NCBI RefSeq assembly: GCF_000379025.1
Contig: NZ_KB900623.1
Span: 433,327-497,326, forward strand
Reading direction: 5' to 3'
Source: Orenia marismortui DSM 5156
GTDB taxonomy: Bacteria; Bacillota; Halanaerobiia; Halobacteroidales; Halobacteroidaceae
DNA: 64,000 nt
The notes under the pieces are model-generated. The model was not told the origin of the DNA. It did not search any database and was given only the letters and a program-made list of their open reading frames with translations. A program made the translations under genes and the position numbers. Below are positions 52,427 through 63,672 of the stretch, piece by piece (positions within the stretch are counted from its first letter, which is position 1; every line of letters begins with the position of its first letter).

Positions 52427-52827
52427 TAATTGCTTTAAGTCAGAACTTAATCAGATTTTAGTCAGCGTCGAAAAAGTTCTTTAGGTTTTAAGAACTTAAA
52501 GTTAAAAGAATATTAGATACAAATTAATACAGATAAAAGCGGACTAAAACAAAATAATATGGAATCACAAATAGCTATAAATAAATAAGAATAAAAACAA
52601 TGAAAAGATAAAATCCTTAAAATATTTATAAAATTAATTTATGGTTAATAGAATTCAAATTTTTAATAATTTATTAGTATAGATTGACCCCAATAGTACT
52701 TCCATAGGAAATAGAGAACAATTTTCTTTAGGGCTCGTTTTAATGAATGCTAAAAATAAAGCTTTGAATAATTTGTAATTATCAATTGTAAATTATACAT
52801 TGTAAATTAATCAGGGAGGTTTTAACT
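52427..52827. other. Non-coding gap between carA and carB with family D repeat
   Basis: 401 bases without a gene, unusual inside an operon. Contains AAAAGAATATTAGATACAAA and ATAAAAGCGGACTAAAAC (52495-52546), related to 94-166 and 58001-58050, plus the inverted word GATTTTAGTCAGCGTC at 52454-52469. Confidence 0.55.
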
Positions 52828-55800
52828 ATGCCAAAACGACAAGATTTACACAAAGTAATGGTTATCGGATCTGGACCAATTATTATTGGTCAAGCAGCAG
52901 AATTTGATTATTCAGGTAGTCAGGCTTGTAGAGCATTAAAAGATGAAGGCTTAGAAGTAGTATTAGTTAATAGTAATCCTGCTACAATTATGACTGATCA
53001 GAATATGGCTGATAGAGTTTATATTGAACCTTTAACAGTAGAACATATTTCAGAGATTTTGAAAAAAGAACGTCCTGATGGGTTATTACCTACTTTAGGT
53101 GGCCAGACAGGATTAAATTTAGCTATAGATTTAGCAGAGGCAGGCGTTTTAGAAGAACTAGGGATAGAGTTATTGGGAACTCCTATTGATACAATTCAAA
53201 AAGCAGAGGATAGAGATACATTTAAAGCATTAATGGATGAGATTGGTGAACCAGTCTTAAAAAGTCGCACGGCAGAAACTATTCCAGATGTTTTAGAGAT
53301 AGCTGAAGAAATTGGTTATCCAGTGATAGTACGACCAGCTTATACTATGGGTGGTACTGGAGGAGGAGTAGCAGATAATAAGGATCAATTAAAAGAGATT
53401 GCTGCCCGTGGGTTTAAACATAGTTTGATTGGTCAAGTATTGATCGAAAAGAGTGTAAAGGGTTGGAAAGAGATAGAGTATGAAGTAATGCGTGATAGTA
53501 ATGATAATTGTATTACAGTCTGTAATATGGAGAACTTTGACCCAGTAGGAATCCATACTGGAGATAGTATAGTTGTAGCTCCTAGCCAGACTTTAGCTGA
53601 TAAAGAGTATCAGATGTTACGTTCTTCTTCATTGAAGATAATTAGAGCTTTAGGGATTGAAGGAGGTTGTAATGTTCAGTTTGCTTTAAATCCTGATAGT
53701 TTTGAATTTATTATTATTGAGGTTAATCCTCGTGTAAGTCGTTCAAGTGCCTTAGCTTCTAAAGCTACTGGTTATCCAATTGCCAAGGTTTCGGCTAAAA
53801 TTGCTTTAGGATATACCTTAGATGAGATAGATAATGCTATTACTCAAAAGACTAAAGCTTGCTTTGAACCAGCTTTAGATTATGTAGTATTAAAGATTCC
53901 AAGATGGCCTTTTGATAAGTTTCATTATGCTGATAGAGAGTTAGGAACACAGATGAAGGCTACTGGAGAAGTAATGTCTATTGAGCGTACTTTAGAAGGA
54001 GCAATGTTAAAGGCTGTACGTTCTTTAGAAGTAGGTGCTTCTGGATTGAAACATGATGAGGTTGAAAGCTGGAGTGATGAAAAGTTAGCAGAGAATTTAC
54101 AGATAGCCGATGATAGACGTATATTCGTGATTGCAGAAGTTCTAGGAAGAGGTTGGAGTGTAGATAAGATTCATGAACTAACAGGAATTACCAAGTTTTT
54201 CTTAGTTAAGATGAAACATGTAATACAATTAGAGAAGAAGCTAGAAAAACAAGGTTTGACTCCAGAACTAGTCAAAGAAGTAAAAGGATTTGGATTTGCA
54301 GATAAAGAGATTGGACTTCTAACAGGAAATGATGAACAGGCTGTAAGAGAGTTTCGTCAAAATCATGGTATTGATGTGGTTTATAAGATGGTGGATACCT
54401 GTGCAGCAGAGTTTGAAGCAGAGACACCATATTACTATTCTAGCTATGAAAAGACTAATGAGTCAGAAACTACCGATAAAGCGGGAGTGTTAGTAATTGG
54501 CTCAGGACCGATTAGAATTGGCCAAGGTATTGAGTTTGATTATTGTAGTGTTCATTCAGCTTGGGCTCTACATGAAGAGGGTTATGAATCGATTATTGTT
54601 AATAATAATCCAGAAACAGTAAGTACTGACTTTGATACTTCTGATAGATTATACTTTGAACCAATTACTAAAGAAGAAGTAATGAATATTATTGAACATG
54701 AGAAGCCTGAAGGGGTTGTGGTTCAGTTTGGTGGTCAGACAGCTATTAACCTAGCCAAGCCATTAGCTGATGAAGGTGTTAATATCTTAGGAACACCTTT
54801 TGAATCAATTGATCTGGCAGAAGATAGAGATAAATTTATAAATCTACTTAGAGAATTGGATATTCCAACACCAGAGGGTGATGTAGTATTCTCCCAGGAT
54901 GATGCTAAAGAGGTAGCTGAAAGAATAGGTTATCCAGTTTTAGTACGTCCATCCTATGTATTAGGTGGTAGAGCTATGGAAGTTGTTTATAATGATGATG
55001 AATTAAATGATTATATGGAGAATGCTGTGAAGGTAACTCCAGCGCATCCAATCTTAATCGATAGATATATTATTGGTAAAGAGTTAGAGGTAGATGCAAT
55101 TTCTGATGGAGAAGATGTGATTATACCAGGAATTATGGAGCATATTGAACGGGCTGGAGTTCATTCTGGAGATAGTATCGCTGTTTATCCAACTCAAACA
55201 GTTAGTAGAGAATTAAAAGAGAAGATTGCTGATTATACTAAAAAATTAGCAGTAGCTTTAAATACTAAAGGTTTAGTTAATATTCAGTATGTAGTTGACG
55301 GTGATACTCCTTATGTGATCGAGGTTAATCCTAGATCTAGTCGAACAATTCCTTACTTGAGTAAGGTAACTGGTATTCCGATGGTTAACTTAGCTACTAA
55401 GGCAATGTTAGGAGAGAAGTTAGAAGATAGTGGGTATCCACTAGGACTAGTACCTGAAAAAGATCATGTGGCAGTTAAGGTGCCAGTATTCTCTTTCTCT
55501 AAATTAACAGAGGTAGATACTAATTTAGGACCAGAGATGAAATCAACAGGAGAGGTATTAGGATTAGATAAAGATTATACTCAAGCTTTATATAAAGGAT
55601 TTATAGGAGCAGGTATAGATATCCCTAAAGAAGGAACTATTTTAGCAACTATGGCTGATATGGATAAAGAAGAAGCTATTCCTTATATTAAAGATTTTGC
55701 AGAGTTAGGATTTAAGATTGTTGCTACTAGTGGAACAGCAGCGGCTTTAAAAGAAGCTGGTTTAGATGTAGAAGAGACTAAGAAATTATCTGAGGGATCT

Positions 55801-56028
55801 CCAAATGTAATCGATCTAATTAAAGAAGATAAGATTGACTTAGTTATAAATACATTGACTAAAGGTAAAGTTCCAGCTAGAGATGGATTTAAAATTAGAA
55901 GAAGTGCAGTAGAGATGGGAATCCCTGCTTTAACTTCTTTAGATACAACTAGAGCAATGTTAGAGGTTTTAAAAGAGATGAATTCGAATAATAAAATTTC
56001 TGTTCAAGCATTACAAGATTATGTTTAA
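52828..56028 (+). CDS. carB: Carbamoyl-phosphate synthase large subunit
   Basis: 1066 residues, full length. Two homologous synthetase halves, each opening with a VIGSGPI motif (residue about 10 and about 555) and containing an ATP-grasp domain, with the oligomerisation segment between and an MGS-like allosteric domain at the C-terminus (about 930-1066). Makes carbamoyl phosphate for PyrB. Confidence 0.97.
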   Translation: MPKRQDLHKVMVIGSGPIIIGQAAEFDYSGSQACRALKDEGLEVVLVNSNPATIMTDQNMADRVYIEPLTVEHISEILKKERPDGLLPTLGGQTGLNLAIDLAEAGVLEELGIELLGTPIDTIQKAEDRDTFKALMDEIGEPVLKSRTAETIPDVLEIAEEIGYPVIVRPAYTMGGTGGGVADNKDQLKEIAARGFKHSLIGQVLIEKSVKGWKEIEYEVMRDSNDNCITVCNMENFDPVGIHTGDSIVVAPSQTLADKEYQMLRSSSLKIIRALGIEGGCNVQFALNPDSFEFIIIEVNPRVSRSSALASKATGYPIAKVSAKIALGYTLDEIDNAITQKTKACFEPALDYVVLKIPRWPFDKFHYADRELGTQMKATGEVMSIERTLEGAMLKAVRSLEVGASGLKHDEVESWSDEKLAENLQIADDRRIFVIAEVLGRGWSVDKIHELTGITKFFLVKMKHVIQLEKKLEKQGLTPELVKEVKGFGFADKEIGLLTGNDEQAVREFRQNHGIDVVYKMVDTCAAEFEAETPYYYSSYEKTNESETTDKAGVLVIGSGPIRIGQGIEFDYCSVHSAWALHEEGYESIIVNNNPETVSTDFDTSDRLYFEPITKEEVMNIIEHEKPEGVVVQFGGQTAINLAKPLADEGVNILGTPFESIDLAEDRDKFINLLRELDIPTPEGDVVFSQDDAKEVAERIGYPVLVRPSYVLGGRAMEVVYNDDELNDYMENAVKVTPAHPILIDRYIIGKELEVDAISDGEDVIIPGIMEHIERAGVHSGDSIAVYPTQTVSRELKEKIADYTKKLAVALNTKGLVNIQYVVDGDTPYVIEVNPRSSRTIPYLSKVTGIPMVNLATKAMLGEKLEDSGYPLGLVPEKDHVAVKVPVFSFSKLTEVDTNLGPEMKSTGEVLGLDKDYTQALYKGFIGAGIDIPKEGTILATMADMDKEEAIPYIKDFAELGFKIVATSGTAAALKEAGLDVEETKKLSEGSPNVIDLIKEDKIDLVINTLTKGKVPARDGFKIRRSAVEMGIPALTSLDTTRAMLEVLKEMNSNNKISVQALQDYV

Positions 56029-56111
56029 GATAATAATTAATGTTGAGCAATCAGTAAGTAGAAGGGCGAACTATATGTTCGCCCTTAATTGAGGAAAAAG
56101 GGGTGAAATTA

Positions 56112-56912
56112 ATGTCAAAGCGAGTAATATCTAATATTATTTCACAAGAAGAGATCAGTCCTAAACATTTTAAGATGGTAATTGATGCACCTGAAGTTGC
56201 TAAAGATGCTCAGATGGGGCAGTTTATACATTTAAAATGGAGATCAGAGCTAAATCAGCAGGATCCTATATTAAGAAGACCAATTAGTCTTAATGAAATA
56301 GATAAAAAGTCAGGTGCTATCACAATTATTTATCGAGTAATCGGTCGAGGAACTCAACTATTGTCTACCCTTAAATCAGGGGATCAGGTAGATATTATGG
56401 GCCCAATAGGTATGGGATTTTCAATTCCAGAAGATGCAGATGAGTTAATTATAGTAGGTGGAGGAATGGGAATTGCTCCTTTATATCCCGTAGTAAAAGA
56501 GTTAGTAGCTTTAGATAAAGAGGTAACCGTTCTAATTGGTGCTGAGAATAAAGGGCAGTTATTGAATTTAGAGGATTATGAAGCTATGAATGTAGAGTTG
56601 AAAGCTTCTACTGTAGATGGTAGTTATGGATATCAGGGCTTTGTAACGGATTTTTTAGATGATAACTTAGCAGATGCTGACTATATCTATACCTGTGGTC
56701 CAGAAGTGATGATGGAGGTTGTACAAAGATGGGCGACAGAAAATGATATTAAGGGAGAAACTTCTTTAGAAGAGAGAATGGGATGTGGAACTGGAGCCTG
56801 TTTATCCTGTGTATGCAAAATAAAAGTTCGTAATGAGTCAGGGTGGGATTATAAGAAGACCTGTATTCAAGGACCAGTCTTTCCATTAAATGAGGTGATC
56901 TTTGATGATTAA
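56112..56912 (+). CDS. pyrK: Dihydroorotate dehydrogenase B electron-transfer subunit
   Basis: 266 residues. FAD-binding barrel ([10 protein letters not shown]), NAD-binding half ([13 protein letters not shown]) and [2Fe-2S] cysteines in [13 protein letters not shown] and [10 protein letters not shown]. Passes electrons from dihydroorotate oxidation to NAD+. ATG 56112 preferred (GGGGTGA spacing). Its end overlaps pyrD. Confidence 0.95.
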   Translation: MSKRVISNIISQEEISPKHFKMVIDAPEVAKDAQMGQFIHLKWRSELNQQDPILRRPISLNEIDKKSGAITIIYRVIGRGTQLLSTLKSGDQVDIMGPIGMGFSIPEDADELIIVGGGMGIAPLYPVVKELVALDKEVTVLIGAENKGQLLNLEDYEAMNVELKASTVDGSYGYQGFVTDFLDDNLADADYIYTCGPEVMMEVVQRWATENDIKGETSLEERMGCGTGACLSCVCKIKVRNESGWDYKKTCIQGPVFPLNEVIFDD

Positions 56913-57819
56913 AGCAAACTTAGCAGTAGATCTAAATGGATTAGAATTACAAAATCCAGTAACTACAGCTTCTGGTACTTTTGGTTTTGGACCAGAATAT
57001 AAGAATTATGTTGATTTAAATAGACTTGGTGGGGTAATGGTTAAAGGGACAACTTTGAATCCTAAACTAGGAAATCCTACTCCAAGAATTGCAGAGACAC
57101 CAGCAGGAATGTTGAATGCTATTGGTTTGCAGAATCCTGGAGTAGACCATTTTTTAGCTAGCATCTTACCTGTAATTAAAGATTATAACTTTAAGACGAT
57201 AGTCAATATATCAGGTAATACTGTAGAAGATTATGCTAAGTTGGCTAATAAATTAAATGTTGAAGGTGTAGATGCTTTAGAGATAAATATCTCTTGTCCT
57301 AATGTGAAAAAGGGAGGTTTAGCCTTTGGTACTCAGCCAGAGATGGCAGCTTCAGTAGTAGAGGCTGTAAGGGCTGAGACAGATATGACCCTAATCACTA
57401 AATTATCACCTAATGTGGCTGATATTACTTCTATTGCTAAAGCTGTAGAAGAGGTTGGAACAGATATTATTTCGTTGATCAATACTTTATTGGGAATGAA
57501 GATAGATATAGATAAGCAAGAGCCTATCTTAGCTAATAAGATGGGAGGGTTATCTGGTCCAGCTATTAAACCAGTAGCAATCAGAATGATTTATCAAGTA
57601 GCTCAAGCAGTTGGTGTGCCTGTAATTGGGATGGGTGGTATTAGTAGTGCAGAAGATGCTATCGAATTCTTTTTGGCAGGCGCTAGTGCTATTTCAGTAG
57701 GTACAGCTAACTTTATTAATCCAGAGATAACCATGGAGATCTTAGATGGAATAGAAGCTTATTTAGTAGAGAATGGTTATGAAGATATTAATGAAATAGT
57801 TGGATTAGCTATAGTTTAA
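56905..57819 (+). CDS. pyrD: Dihydroorotate dehydrogenase B catalytic subunit
   Basis: 304 residues, class 1B FMN barrel; the catalytic cysteine is in [12 protein letters not shown], and FMN phosphate is bound by [14 protein letters not shown] 56905 lies inside the pyrK stop region (8-base overlap), after GAGGTGA. Works as a complex with PyrK. Confidence 0.96.
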   Translation: MIKANLAVDLNGLELQNPVTTASGTFGFGPEYKNYVDLNRLGGVMVKGTTLNPKLGNPTPRIAETPAGMLNAIGLQNPGVDHFLASILPVIKDYNFKTIVNISGNTVEDYAKLANKLNVEGVDALEINISCPNVKKGGLAFGTQPEMAASVVEAVRAETDMTLITKLSPNVADITSIAKAVEEVGTDIISLINTLLGMKIDIDKQEPILANKMGGLSGPAIKPVAIRMIYQVAQAVGVPVIGMGGISSAEDAIEFFLAGASAISVGTANFINPEITMEILDGIEAYLVENGYEDINEIVGLAIV

Positions 57820-58343
57820 TGTATAATGTACAGTTGATAATTTACAACTAATATCAAGGTCAAAGTCAAGAATTTTTCACCACGAATATACACGAATTAA
57901 CACTAATAAAAAAATTAAAAAGCTTGGAGATTTTAAAGGCTATATATCAATCAATAAAGGTTCTATATTATATATCTAGAATTTAAACGTTCATAATTAT
58001 TTAAGAAATTAAAATCAAAAGAATATTAGACGCAGATTAATACAGCGCCCTGAAAGAGACACTCTTTGTCGATTGAGGAAGTACTCTTGGGGTGATAAAA
58101 GTGTATTAAAAAATAAAAGATTATTAAGGGTTAAATCGGTACTTGATCATATTTTAATCAGCATCAAAAAAAGATTTTGACTTTAATTTATTATTAGATA
58201 TAGATTGAAATTCTTTTTCTTGTTTTATATAACAATGATAAACTAAATTTTTACGAGTCTTATTCGTGTACATTTGTGTTCATTGGTGGTTCCAAATTGT
58301 TTTGAATTATTGTTTTTAAATTTAAATATGGGAGGAAATTATA
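57820..58343. repeat. Long intergenic inverted-repeat region between pyrD and pyrE (family D)
   Basis: Outer arms: CACCACGAATATACACGAAT at 57878-57897 and the complementary ATTCGTGTACATTTGTG...GGTGG at 58262-58289. Inner arms: AAATTAAAATCAAAAGAATA with GACGCAGATTAATACAG (58003-58045) and a partial complement at 58137-58185. No ORF. The nested layout of about 410 bases resembles a MITE-like element, but no terminal duplication is visible. Confidence 0.55.
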
Positions 58344-58916
58344 ATGAAAAATGAAAGAGTAATTGAAATTTTTAAGACAACTGGGGTTTTACAAGAAGGT
58401 CATTTCAAATTAAGTTCTGGATTACACAGTAATCAATATTTACAATGTGCTCAAGTTTTACAATATCCTGTTTATGCTCAAGAGTTGGCAGAAGCATTAG
58501 CGGAAAAATTTAAAGATATAGAGATTGATGTAGTAGTAGGACCAGCAATGGGTGGAGTAACTTTAGCTTATGCTGTTGGACTAGCATTAGAGAAGAAAAC
58601 AATCTTTACGGAGCGTGAAGATGGGAAGATGACTCTAAGAAGAGGATTTAGATTGAATAAAGGTGATAAGGTCTTAGTAGTAGATGATGTATTGACTACA
58701 GGTAAGTCTATTAATGAAGTTGTTGAAGTCTTAAATCAGACTGGATCTGAGTTGGTAGCTGTGGGAACATTAGTAGACAGAAGAAGTAAAGAGATTAATT
58801 TTGAGGTTCCAACTGAATCAATGTTAAAAGTTGATGTTAAGGCTTATGATCCAAAAGAATGTCCAATGTGCCAAGATGGATTAGAGATTACTAAACCAGG
58901 TAGTAGATATCTATAA
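58344..58916 (+). CDS. pyrE: Orotate phosphoribosyltransferase
   Basis: 190 residues. PRPP motif VLVVDDVLTTGKSINEV, orotate site GHFKLSSGLHSNQYLQC and the flexible catalytic loop FTEREDGKMTLRRGF. Converts orotate to OMP. Separated from pyrD by 524 bases but in the same direction; whether it has its own promoter is not clear. Confidence 0.96.
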   Translation: MKNERVIEIFKTTGVLQEGHFKLSSGLHSNQYLQCAQVLQYPVYAQELAEALAEKFKDIEIDVVVGPAMGGVTLAYAVGLALEKKTIFTEREDGKMTLRRGFRLNKGDKVLVVDDVLTTGKSINEVVEVLNQTGSELVAVGTLVDRRSKEINFEVPTESMLKVDVKAYDPKECPMCQDGLEITKPGSRYL

Positions 58917-58961
58917 TTTTTTTAGCTACTTGTAAAAGGTGACTTTTTATATTAATAGTTA

Positions 58962-59001
58962 AAAAAGAAAGATGTCCTGATCAGGACATCTTTCTTTTTA
59001 A
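58962..59001 (+). terminator. Terminator of the pyr operon
   Basis: 38-base perfect palindrome (19-base arms) with GATGTCC core and flanking A/T tracts. Confidence 0.94.
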
Positions 59002-59067
59002 CTTTATTTTTATAAATCAATCGGCTTAAATTAACTTCAGTAATATATAAATACTTTATGGTTTTTT

Positions 59068-59096
59068 TGCAGGAATTTGTATTTTTCTGAAGAAAA
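59068..59096 (+). promoter_or_regulatory. Sigma-H-type promoter of the HD-GYP gene
   Basis: GCAGGAATT, 11 bases, GAAGAAAAT; AGGA at 59070 and GAA at 59091, 21 bases apart. Preceded by a T-tract as in the other copies. Confidence 0.5.
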
Positions 59097-59208
59097 TATT
59101 AAAGTAGAAAATTATATTTTAATAATTTAATAAGTTAAATCTACTAATATTTATTCTAGTAATTATTGTTTTCTTATGTTGTAGTATTTTCAAAAGGAGG
59201 ATAGTGAT

Positions 59209-60537
59209 ATGAATGGGGATTTAAATGTTCCTTTATTTGATATGGTTATGTGCTTATCTGATGCTATGGATTTAGTTAGTCCGATTGTAACAGGACATCA
59301 TAAACGTGTAGCTTATATTGCATCTAGTATAGCAGCAGAGTTAGGTATATCAAAAGAAGATGAAAAAGATTTGATAATAGCTGGGGCTTTACATGATGTA
59401 GGAGCTTTTTCTTTGAGTGAAAGAATTGATTCTTTGAATTGGGATTTATCCCAAGAAATTTTACAGGAGACTGAAGTTTTTACAGCAAGTCCCGATTATA
59501 GATATATAGGATCTGTAAGCCATGCTGAATTAGGATATTGTTTAATTAAAAAGTTCAGTCCTTTTGCTAAGATTGCTAATATTGTACGTTATCATCATGT
59601 TGCTTGGAATCAAGGTAGAGGCAAATGTTTTAAAGGTAGGGAAGTTCCTTTGGGCAGCCATATATTAAATTTAGCTGATGCAATTGATATATTAATTGAT
59701 AAAGAAAGGGAGATTATTGGCCAGTCTAAATTGATTTCTGAAAAAATTATAGAGAAAAAAGGTAATTCTTTTAAACCAGAATTAGTTGATGCTTTTGTAT
59801 CTTTAGCTCAAAAGGAAGCTTTCTGGTTTAATATTGTTAGTTCTACTATAGACAGAACTTTATCTAAAAGAGTACAAGGAGTAAATATAGAATTGAATCC
59901 AGCAAGTTTGCTTAGTTTAGCTAATCTTTTTAGTCAAATTATAGATTTTAGAAGTCGTTTTACTGCAACACATTCTAGTGGAGTAGCAGCTAGTGCAGAA
60001 GCATTAGCTAAACTGATAGGATTATCGGATCTTAAATGTCAGCAAATTAAGATTGCAGGTTATTTACACGATTTAGGTAAATTAGCTGTTCCACCGGAAA
60101 TTTTAAATAAGGATACTAAACTTACTAAAAATGAATTTAATGTTATTAAAAAACATCCTTTTTATACATATCAGATTTTAGATAGGGTTAAAGGTTTGGA
60201 TCAAATTAAAACTTGGGCATCTTATCACCATGAAAGAATTGATGGCAGAGGATATCCTTTTCATGCTAAAGGAGAAGAAATTCCGATAGAAGCTAGAATT
60301 ATGGCAGTGGCAGATGTCTTTACTGCTATAACAGAAGATAGACCTTACAGGCAAGGAATGAACCTTAAAAGAGCTACTAATATTTTAGAAGAAATGGCTT
60401 CTGATGGAGCATTAGATCCTAAAATTGTTTTGATTTTAAAGGACAATCTAGTTAAAATAGATAGATTCAGAATTGAAGCTCAAGCTCGTAAGGCAAAGGA
60501 TTATGAACATTTTTGGGAAGAAGTACAACAATATTAA
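59209..60537 (+). CDS. Tandem HD / HD-GYP domain protein
   Basis: 442 residues. An N-terminal HD domain (about 25-170; GHHKRVAYIAS, ALHDVG) and a C-terminal HD-GYP domain (about 245-420) with HSSGVA, GYLHDLGKLAVP, HPFYTYQIL, SYHHERIDGRGYP, ADVFTAITEDRPYR. The second keeps all metal ligands and the GYP motif, so cyclic di-GMP (or related) phosphodiesterase activity is expected. The first has ALHDVGAF and HH motifs but no GYP. No sensor or membrane region. Confidence 0.88.
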   Translation: MNGDLNVPLFDMVMCLSDAMDLVSPIVTGHHKRVAYIASSIAAELGISKEDEKDLIIAGALHDVGAFSLSERIDSLNWDLSQEILQETEVFTASPDYRYIGSVSHAELGYCLIKKFSPFAKIANIVRYHHVAWNQGRGKCFKGREVPLGSHILNLADAIDILIDKEREIIGQSKLISEKIIEKKGNSFKPELVDAFVSLAQKEAFWFNIVSSTIDRTLSKRVQGVNIELNPASLLSLANLFSQIIDFRSRFTATHSSGVAASAEALAKLIGLSDLKCQQIKIAGYLHDLGKLAVPPEILNKDTKLTKNEFNVIKKHPFYTYQILDRVKGLDQIKTWASYHHERIDGRGYPFHAKGEEIPIEARIMAVADVFTAITEDRPYRQGMNLKRATNILEEMASDGALDPKIVLILKDNLVKIDRFRIEAQARKAKDYEHFWEEVQQY

Positions 60538-60628
60538 AATAGTTAATAATTATGATATATATATCAATTTTATGTATATTATCATATAAAACTGTATATA
60601 ATAATTTTGTATAGCGAGATTTTTATTT

Positions 60629-60657
60629 GCAGGAAAAAGTAAATTTATCTAGAAAAA
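60629..60657 (+). promoter_or_regulatory. Possible sigma-H-type promoter of the GNAT gene
   Basis: TTTGCAGGAAAA with AGGA at 60631 and GAAAAA at 60652, spacing 21. Confidence 0.45.
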
Positions 60658-60714
60658 CTAAATAATAGAGTTAAATTCTACTCGAGTATTTTAGCTTAGA
60701 AGAATAAATTCTAA

Positions 60715-60746
60715 AGCTATAGGTTTTATTACCTATAGTTTTTTAG
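60715..60746 (+). terminator. Terminator-like hairpin in the GNAT leader
   Basis: CTATAGGT pairs with ACCTATAG across TTTATT (60717-60738), followed by six T, 23 bases before the GNAT start. If the promoter at 60629 is used this would lie in the leader, as an attenuator; alternatively it terminates HD-GYP transcripts. Confidence 0.6.
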
Positions 60747-60768
60747 TTTAAAGCGGAGAGGTGATTAG

Positions 60769-61647
60769 ATGGAACAGTTTGTTTATGCTAATGAAGGGAG
60801 AGTATTATTAAGAGAAGCTAATGAAGAAGATATACCAAAGATTTATGAAATGTATCAAGAGTCTTATCCAGAATCTTGGTGGCAAAATGAAGAGTTAAAT
60901 GAATTTCGTTTTAATTTGATTAAAGAAGCAAAAGGTAGAATATTTATTGCTATTTTAGAAGATAAGGTTATTGGTCATGCCGAGGTTGTTCTGCCTGATT
61001 CTAAAGAAGATCCTGTTTATTTAGTAAGGTTAGAAATACATGATGATTTTGGAAGAAGAAAATTTGGTATAGAATTAGTAAGGTATTCAGCTATTATTAT
61101 GAAGAATTTAGGTTATCAGTCTTATGTTACTTGGCCTGATACTAATAAATCTAAAGGCTTGTATAAAAAAGTTGGGTTAAAAGAGATTAAAGAAAACCCT
61201 CAAATGTTAATCAAGATAGTTGATAAGAAAGTATCTAAAGTAGAGAAAATCAAAGAATTGAATTTTGAAGAACAACCAATAGATTTAAAAATGGCTGTAG
61301 GATGTCCTTGGGCCAGAGATTATATTTGGTTAAAGTCATTTAAAGCAGGAAATAAAGAGCTATTGGACTATAAAGGGCCTTATGTTCATCAAGTCTCTTT
61401 TAATGGTATTAAGTTAATTATCTTACTTGATGGGAATTCTTTATATATTTATGTACCAGAATTAGAGATTAATAATATTGAATTAATTGAAGAAGCACTA
61501 ATTTATTCTTCTAACTTGGCTTTTGACAATAATATTGAGAGTTTACATATTAATATAAAAGATAAGTTATGGTCTCAGCTAGATTTATCTGACATATGGG
61601 AAATAGAAAAAGAAGAAGAAAGATTAGAAATGAAGATGGAATTTTAA
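60769..61647 (+). CDS. GNAT-family acetyltransferase with C-terminal extension
   Basis: 292 residues. Residues 1 to about 140 form a GNAT fold (LREANEEDIPKIYEMYQESY; acetyl-CoA loop region VRLEIHDDFGRRKFGIELV; then ENPQML). The remaining about 150 residues lack a motif I know and include a beta-rich segment (KLIILLDGNSLYIYV). Substrate unknown. Ribosome site GGAGAGGTGAT. Confidence 0.75.
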   Translation: MEQFVYANEGRVLLREANEEDIPKIYEMYQESYPESWWQNEELNEFRFNLIKEAKGRIFIAILEDKVIGHAEVVLPDSKEDPVYLVRLEIHDDFGRRKFGIELVRYSAIIMKNLGYQSYVTWPDTNKSKGLYKKVGLKEIKENPQMLIKIVDKKVSKVEKIKELNFEEQPIDLKMAVGCPWARDYIWLKSFKAGNKELLDYKGPYVHQVSFNGIKLIILLDGNSLYIYVPELEINNIELIEEALIYSSNLAFDNNIESLHINIKDKLWSQLDLSDIWEIEKEEERLEMKMEF

Positions 61648-61680
61648 AAAGAGTAATCTTATATAAGATTACTCTTTTTG
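61646..61680. terminator. Bidirectional terminator between GNAT gene and rqcH
   Basis: 34-base perfect palindrome (17-base arms) with A and T tracts; serves convergent genes. Confidence 0.94.
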
Positions 61681-61707
61681 TTATGATTATAAATTTATTT
61701 ATTAAAA

Positions 61708-63459
61708 TTAATCTTGGATCTTTAAACCATTTACTATTTGTTCATCTGGATCTACATATAATGTAGTTTGGTTTTCATAATAAACCATACCAGGTTTAGC
61801 TCCTTTAGGCTTTTTAACATCTTTGATTGATGTATAATCTACTGGAACATTACTTGAATTTCTGCCTTTACTATAAAAAGCAGCTATTTGAGAGGCTTCT
61901 AAAATTGTATTTTCTGGTATTTTATCACCAGTATGATTTCTGATTATAGTATGAGACCCTGGAATATCTTTAACATGTAACCATGTATCTTGGTTATTTG
62001 CAATTTTTTTGGTTAATTTATCATTTTGTCTATTGTTCCTACCTACTAAGATATCATATCCATCACTTGATTTGAATTTTAATGGAGGAAGTTTATTATC
62101 TTTTTTATTTTTATTATGTCTTTGTTTCTTAATATAACCTTCTTGAATTAACTCTTCATAAATTTCCTCTAATTCATCTAAAGTTGTTGATTGTTCAATA
62201 TTAACTTCCAATTGTTTCAAATAGTTAATTTCATTTTTAGCTTTTCTTGATTCATTTTTTAAATATTTAACACTTTTTTTAGCTTTTTCATATTTCTTAA
62301 AATATTTTTGAGCATTTTCTGCTGGAGACAGCTGCGGGTCTAAGCTAATGGTAATTTCTTTATTATTATCGTAATAATTATTTAGCTTTACTTTTTTATC
62401 ACCTTTTTTTAGTTGATATATATTTGCGGTAATTAATTCGCCCTTTAGTTGATATTTGTCTGCATTGAGTGCGCCTTTTAATTGGCCTTTTACCTTACGA
62501 TATTTTTTATGAGCTTTTTCTTTATTATCAGATATAACTTTTGTCATTTTTTCTGTCAATCTATTGATCTTTTTTCTAGTTATACTTTCAACGAAGTAAA
62601 AATTCATTAATTCACTAATAGATTCATACTTCTTTTTGGATAAATTAAATTGTTTTAAGTCAACAGCGGAATAGTTTTTGAACGTATTATTATCTTTTAA
62701 AATTAATGTAGGCTCAAATTGACTATTCTTTATTTGTTCAAATAAACTGAAGAATTCTAATTTTAATTTATTGATTTCTTCAAAATTACTTAAATCATCT
62801 TGAGGATTTAAGTTAGCACGATATGCAATTTCGGTAGCTAGAAGAGGTCCGATTCCTCTATAATTATTCATAATTACTCGATAAATTGGCTCACCAAAAT
62901 CATCACTTAATAGTTTGATAAATTCATCTTCGTTAGTTGTTAAAGGATTATGTTTACCTTGTTCTGGAGGGGAGACATATTTCTTGCCCGGTAATATTTC
63001 TCTATATCTGCTTTTTTGTGAAGTTATTCTTTTAATACTATCTAATATATGTTTATCTTCATTTAATAAAATTATATTACTATGTCTTCCCATCAATTCA
63101 ACTACAAGAGTTTTGTCTTCTAGCTCTCCTTCATTATTCTTATGCTGAACTGTTATTTCTAAAATTCTTTCAAAATTAGGTTGTGTTACAGATTTTATTC
63201 TACCACTTTCAATATGTTTTCTAAGCAACATACAGAAGGCTGGAGGTCTTAGTGGGTTATCAAAATTTTCTTCTGAAATATGTATTCTAGGATTTTGTGG
63301 ATCTGCAGAAATTAATAAGTTTATATTCTGACCTGGTTGTCTAATTTTTATAGTGATTAATTCATTTTTAGGTTGATAAATTTTATCTACCCTTCCACCT
63401 ATTAATTTATCGATGAACTCATTTTTTATTGCAGCTAATGTAATACCATCTAGGGACAT
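61708..63459 (-). CDS. rqcH: RqcH (Rqc2/NEMF homologue, NFACT protein)
   Basis: 583 residues. Ribosome quality control: binds stalled 50S subunits and adds alanine tails. Order: NFACT-N (1 to about 200, MSLDGITLAAIKNEFIDKLI and ELMGRHSNIILL), helix-hairpin-helix region, coiled coil (about 280-430) and NFACT-R domain (FKSSDGYDILVGRNNRQND, TWLHVKDIPGSHTIIRN). Older annotations call it fibronectin-binding protein FbpA. The start at ATG 63459 follows GAGGAG; a TTG 9 bases upstream is less likely. Confidence 0.93.
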   Translation of the reverse strand: MSLDGITLAAIKNEFIDKLIGGRVDKIYQPKNELITIKIRQPGQNINLLISADPQNPRIHISEENFDNPLRPPAFCMLLRKHIESGRIKSVTQPNFERILEITVQHKNNEGELEDKTLVVELMGRHSNIILLNEDKHILDSIKRITSQKSRYREILPGKKYVSPPEQGKHNPLTTNEDEFIKLLSDDFGEPIYRVIMNNYRGIGPLLATEIAYRANLNPQDDLSNFEEINKLKLEFFSLFEQIKNSQFEPTLILKDNNTFKNYSAVDLKQFNLSKKKYESISELMNFYFVESITRKKINRLTEKMTKVISDNKEKAHKKYRKVKGQLKGALNADKYQLKGELITANIYQLKKGDKKVKLNNYYDNNKEITISLDPQLSPAENAQKYFKKYEKAKKSVKYLKNESRKAKNEINYLKQLEVNIEQSTTLDELEEIYEELIQEGYIKKQRHNKNKKDNKLPPLKFKSSDGYDILVGRNNRQNDKLTKKIANNQDTWLHVKDIPGSHTIIRNHTGDKIPENTILEASQIAAFYSKGRNSSNVPVDYTSIKDVKKPKGAKPGMVYYENQTTLYVDPDEQIVNGLKIQD

Positions 63460-63672
63460 TATTAACAACTCCTCTTAAAATATTCTTTTTTATTATACTA
63501 ACACTTTGATATCTTCTTTTCAAACTATTATTTATATATCTTTACTATATTATTAAGGGAATCATAGAAATTAATAATCTCAAATTATTAAAGATGGTAA
63601 TTTTCTTAGTTTGAGCTGAATAATGATAGTTATAGTTAAAGTAACTTTTACTTCTTGATAGGAGGGGGATAG

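Noticed and set aside
61708-63459. Fibronectin-binding adhesin
   Set aside because: The NFACT-N, coiled-coil and NFACT-R layout is that of RqcH, a cytoplasmic ribosome quality-control factor; no export signal.
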